Assembly (NCBI GenBank): GCA_945868935.1
Contig: CAMBNE010000033.1
Location: 1-8,222 of the forward strand
DNA length: 8,222 nucleotides
Reading direction: 5' to 3'
DNA from: an uncultured Clostridia bacterium
Lineage (GTDB): Bacteria; Bacillota; Clostridia; Oscillospirales; Acutalibacteraceae
Of this stretch, positions 5,976 to 8,222 are shown piece by piece (position 1 is the stretch's first letter; each line of letters starts with the position of its first letter). Under the pieces are notes generated by a model that was not told the DNA's origin, searched no databases, and saw only the letters and a list, made by a program, of their open reading frames with translations. The position numbers and the translations under genes were made by a program.

Positions 5976-6002
5976 GGTGAGTGGGTTTCGTACCTGCTCA
6001 CC
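5976..6002. repeat. Imperfect inverted repeat at the presumed element end
   Basis: GGTGAG (5976-5981) and CTCACC (5997-6002) are inverted repeats; inside them GGT (5984-5986) pairs with ACC (5992-5994), with two symmetric mismatched bases on each side. Serine recombinase attachment sites are often imperfect palindromes of this size close to the recombinase gene. It could also be a weak hairpin behind the recombinase gene, although no uridine tract follows. Confidence 0.35.
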
Positions 6003-6009
6003 TTTTCCT

Positions 6010-7947
<1,938 letters not shown>

Positions 7948-7948
<1 letters not shown>

Positions 7949-8222
7949 TATCGTTCCTCCCTGCTGCGCTGTCTGCGCCTATAATCATCCTGTGCTAATT
8001 TGAGTAAGCGTTTGTAAATATCCTGCGGCGTGTATTCCTTTGGAAAATATTTACTCAGCTCGTCATACTGAAAGCTGATTTTCTCACGCTGATTCGATTT
8101 TTCCTCGGATATAATTTTTGATATGGTTTCGCTGTCAAGTTTACCTGCTTGAGAGAGCTTCTTCATCTGGATTGCCTGTGAGAGCGAGGGCGTTTTGTCC
8201 TCCAATTCGATAGCTTCAAACA
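7948..8222 (-). CDS. ParB-like protein, C-terminal part only (runs off the window)
   Basis: The frame is open to the window edge and ends with TAA at 7950-7948, so only about 91 C-terminal residues are seen. They contain TPSLSQAIQMKKLSQAGKL, then an SEEK segment, YFPKEYTP and an Arg-rich tail (RRRQRSREER). I recognise this pattern as the C-terminus of the ParB-N-terminal-domain proteins that precede serine recombinases in clostridial integrative elements. The N-terminal ParB nuclease-like and helix-turn-helix parts would lie outside the window, so a partition or replication role cannot be checked here. An internal TTG at 8205 is a poor start candidate since no ribosome site precedes it and the frame continues upstream. 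Its stop overlaps the next start (TAATG). Confidence 0.75.

Overview
The window looks like a gut-type member of the Clostridia, most likely Ruminococcaceae/Oscillospiraceae (Ruminococcus or Eubacterium siraeum-like). Evidence: moderately AT-rich DNA, strong AGGAGG ribosome sites, textbook sigma-A promoters, two secreted proteins ending in type I dockerins (the plug that docks proteins onto a cellulosome- or amylosome-like scaffold), and a TndX/TnpX-type large serine recombinase typical of clostridial mobile elements. The genus is an inference.

Layout. (1) 1-352 has no gene. It holds hairpins at the left edge, an intrinsic terminator, and a 158-bp palindromic element (177-334) whose ends are imperfect inverted repeats. 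(2) 353-3265, minus strand, holds two tandem paralogous genes for secreted dockerin proteins. They share an N-terminal module that resembles starch-binding CBM25/26 modules; the longer protein carries an extra central module. Each gene has its own promoter and is followed by a terminator with the same 30-bp core. (3) 3357-5682 is an NAD-salvage locus: pncB (nicotinate phosphoribosyltransferase) on the minus strand, divergent from a plus-strand pair made of a 54-residue zinc-ribbon protein and a nicotinamidase-like cysteine hydrolase. Nicotinamidase makes nicotinate from nicotinamide and PncB turns nicotinate into nicotinate mononucleotide, so the divergent genes catalyse consecutive steps. Their -35 boxes are the two arms of one inverted repeat. 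(4) 5723-5952 is a tRNA-Trp(CCA) gene with its own promoter and a strong terminator. (5) From about 5953 to the right edge, minus strand, is the end of an integrated mobile element: the C-terminal part of a ParB-like protein, a small TnpW-like protein and a large serine recombinase. All three are overlapped for coupled translation and point toward the element's end next to the tRNA gene.

Most worth a second look: the palindromic element that seems to have separated a dockerin gene from its terminator and that folds better as minus-strand RNA; the symmetric control region between the NAD-salvage genes; the non-enzymatic dockerin pair; and the TTG start of the recombinase. No CRISPR array, rRNA or recognisable defence operon is visible. 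All family assignments are from reading the protein sequences; no database search was possible.
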